Virus record (IMG/VR): IMGVR_UViG_3300050014_000104
Location: 1 to 55,703 of that record
Reading direction: 5' to 3' (one strand)
Length of the DNA stretch: 55,703 nucleotides
Source: a virus
The stretch's first letter is position 1. Every line of letters begins with the position of its first letter. A program made the position numbers and the translations under genes. Under the pieces are notes generated by a model, which did not search any database, was not told the origin of the DNA, and saw only the letters and a list, made by a program, of their open reading frames with translations. Shown one piece after another: positions 55,553 to 55,703 of this stretch.

Positions 55553-55703
55553 ATGTCAAAAATAACCATCGAACAGGTAGAAGCAACGTTGTTAGAACGC
55601 AAGATAGACCCTCCAAAGGTAGCCGAAATAATCAAGGATTTGGAGCAAGCCCTCGAAGAAGAGAAGGCTGACCGAGAAGCCAACAAGGTTCCGAAGGCGA
55701 AGT
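55553..55703 (+). CDS. Partial gene at right edge, hypothetical
   Basis: First 50 codons only (MSKITIEQVEATLLERKIDP...). Charged, helical, with LEQALEEEKADREANKVPKA; resembles the starts of small phage proteins of unknown role. Supported by the promoter upstream and an open frame to the window end. Confidence 0.6.
   Translation, partial: MSKITIEQVEATLLERKIDPPKVAEIIKDLEQALEEEKADREANKVPKAK

Noticed and set aside
1-55703. Full TAG recoding (genetic code 15)
   Set aside because: All large genes are intact with the standard code and several end with TAG followed quickly by other stops. The CTA tRNA therefore supports at most local or late read-through.
1-55703. Integrase, lysogeny module, lysis genes, replication origin
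   Set aside because: No recombinase, repressor pair, holin/endolysin or iteron/DnaA-box cluster was recognised in either strand.

Overview
The window looks like part of a large, lytic, tailed-virus (myovirus) genome from the extended T4-like group, probably from an environmental sample. The support is a family-B DNA polymerase in two pieces, a gp45-type sliding clamp, a gp44-type clamp-loader ATPase, an SNF2-like helicase, a gp19-like tail tube protein, a fibre-like protein, RNA ligase and polynucleotide-kinase genes, and tRNA genes with encoded CCA ends. No integrase, repressor/attachment module, rRNA or ribosomal-protein operon was seen. The host cannot be named. Sigma70-type promoters and Sec/Tat-type export signals suggest a bacterium, probably with a two-membrane envelope.

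Layout. 1-5.5 kb: a RecB/Cas4-like nuclease (entering from the left edge), a GIY-YIG homing endonuclease, then a promoter-led run of small genes (YopX, GNAT acetyltransferase, an exported protein). 5.5-9.3 kb: a tail-tube gene on the minus strand, a Tat-signal protein, an HNH endonuclease, a DUF5662 protein and small genes. 9.3-18 kb: replication block with a Vsr-like endonuclease abutting the polymerase start, polymerase part A, a free-standing HNH endonuclease, polymerase part B, sliding clamp, clamp loader and two deoxyribosyltransferase-like proteins, closed by a terminator. 18-31.6 kb: a tightly coupled glycan island (glycosyltransferases, methyltransferases, a sulfotransferase) wrapped around four structural-looking genes including an Ala/Ser/Tyr-repeat fibre. 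31.6-35.4 kb: acidic, zinc-rich and repeat-rich proteins plus a putative metallopeptidase. 35.4-41.6 kb: SNF2 helicase, more homing endonucleases, and GDP-mannose 4,6-dehydratase, ending at a bidirectional terminator. 41.6-46.4 kb (minus): HNH protein, two metallophosphoesterases separated by a LAGLIDADG endonuclease and an array of zinc modules, and a cupin. 46.4-53.5 kb: a GIY-YIG/HTH protein, a cluster of three odd tRNA genes, an amber-type tRNA, peptidyl-tRNA hydrolase 2, polynucleotide kinase, cyclic-phosphate receiver-domain protein and RNA ligase: an RNA/tRNA repair neighbourhood. 53.5 kb to the end: dCMP deaminase fusion, another GIY-YIG endonuclease, and a truncated gene.

Two general features stand out. 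First, about fifteen endonuclease-type or related genes from four nuclease families occur in under 56 kb, mostly next to conserved genes. Many start inside an RNA hairpin carrying a TATTTAT box a few bases before the ATG. Second, several sigma70-like promoters have their -10 hexamer only 6-9 nt before an ATG, so their transcripts would be leaderless or nearly so. The most unusual items are (i) an N-terminal leader module found in front of two unrelated nucleases, in both cases in a different frame from the nuclease, (ii) tandem tRNA genes with enlarged anticodon arms beside an RNA-repair operon and an amber tRNA, and (iii) a polymerase whose two fragments both carry the junction segment. All functions come from motif recognition by eye; no database search was possible.
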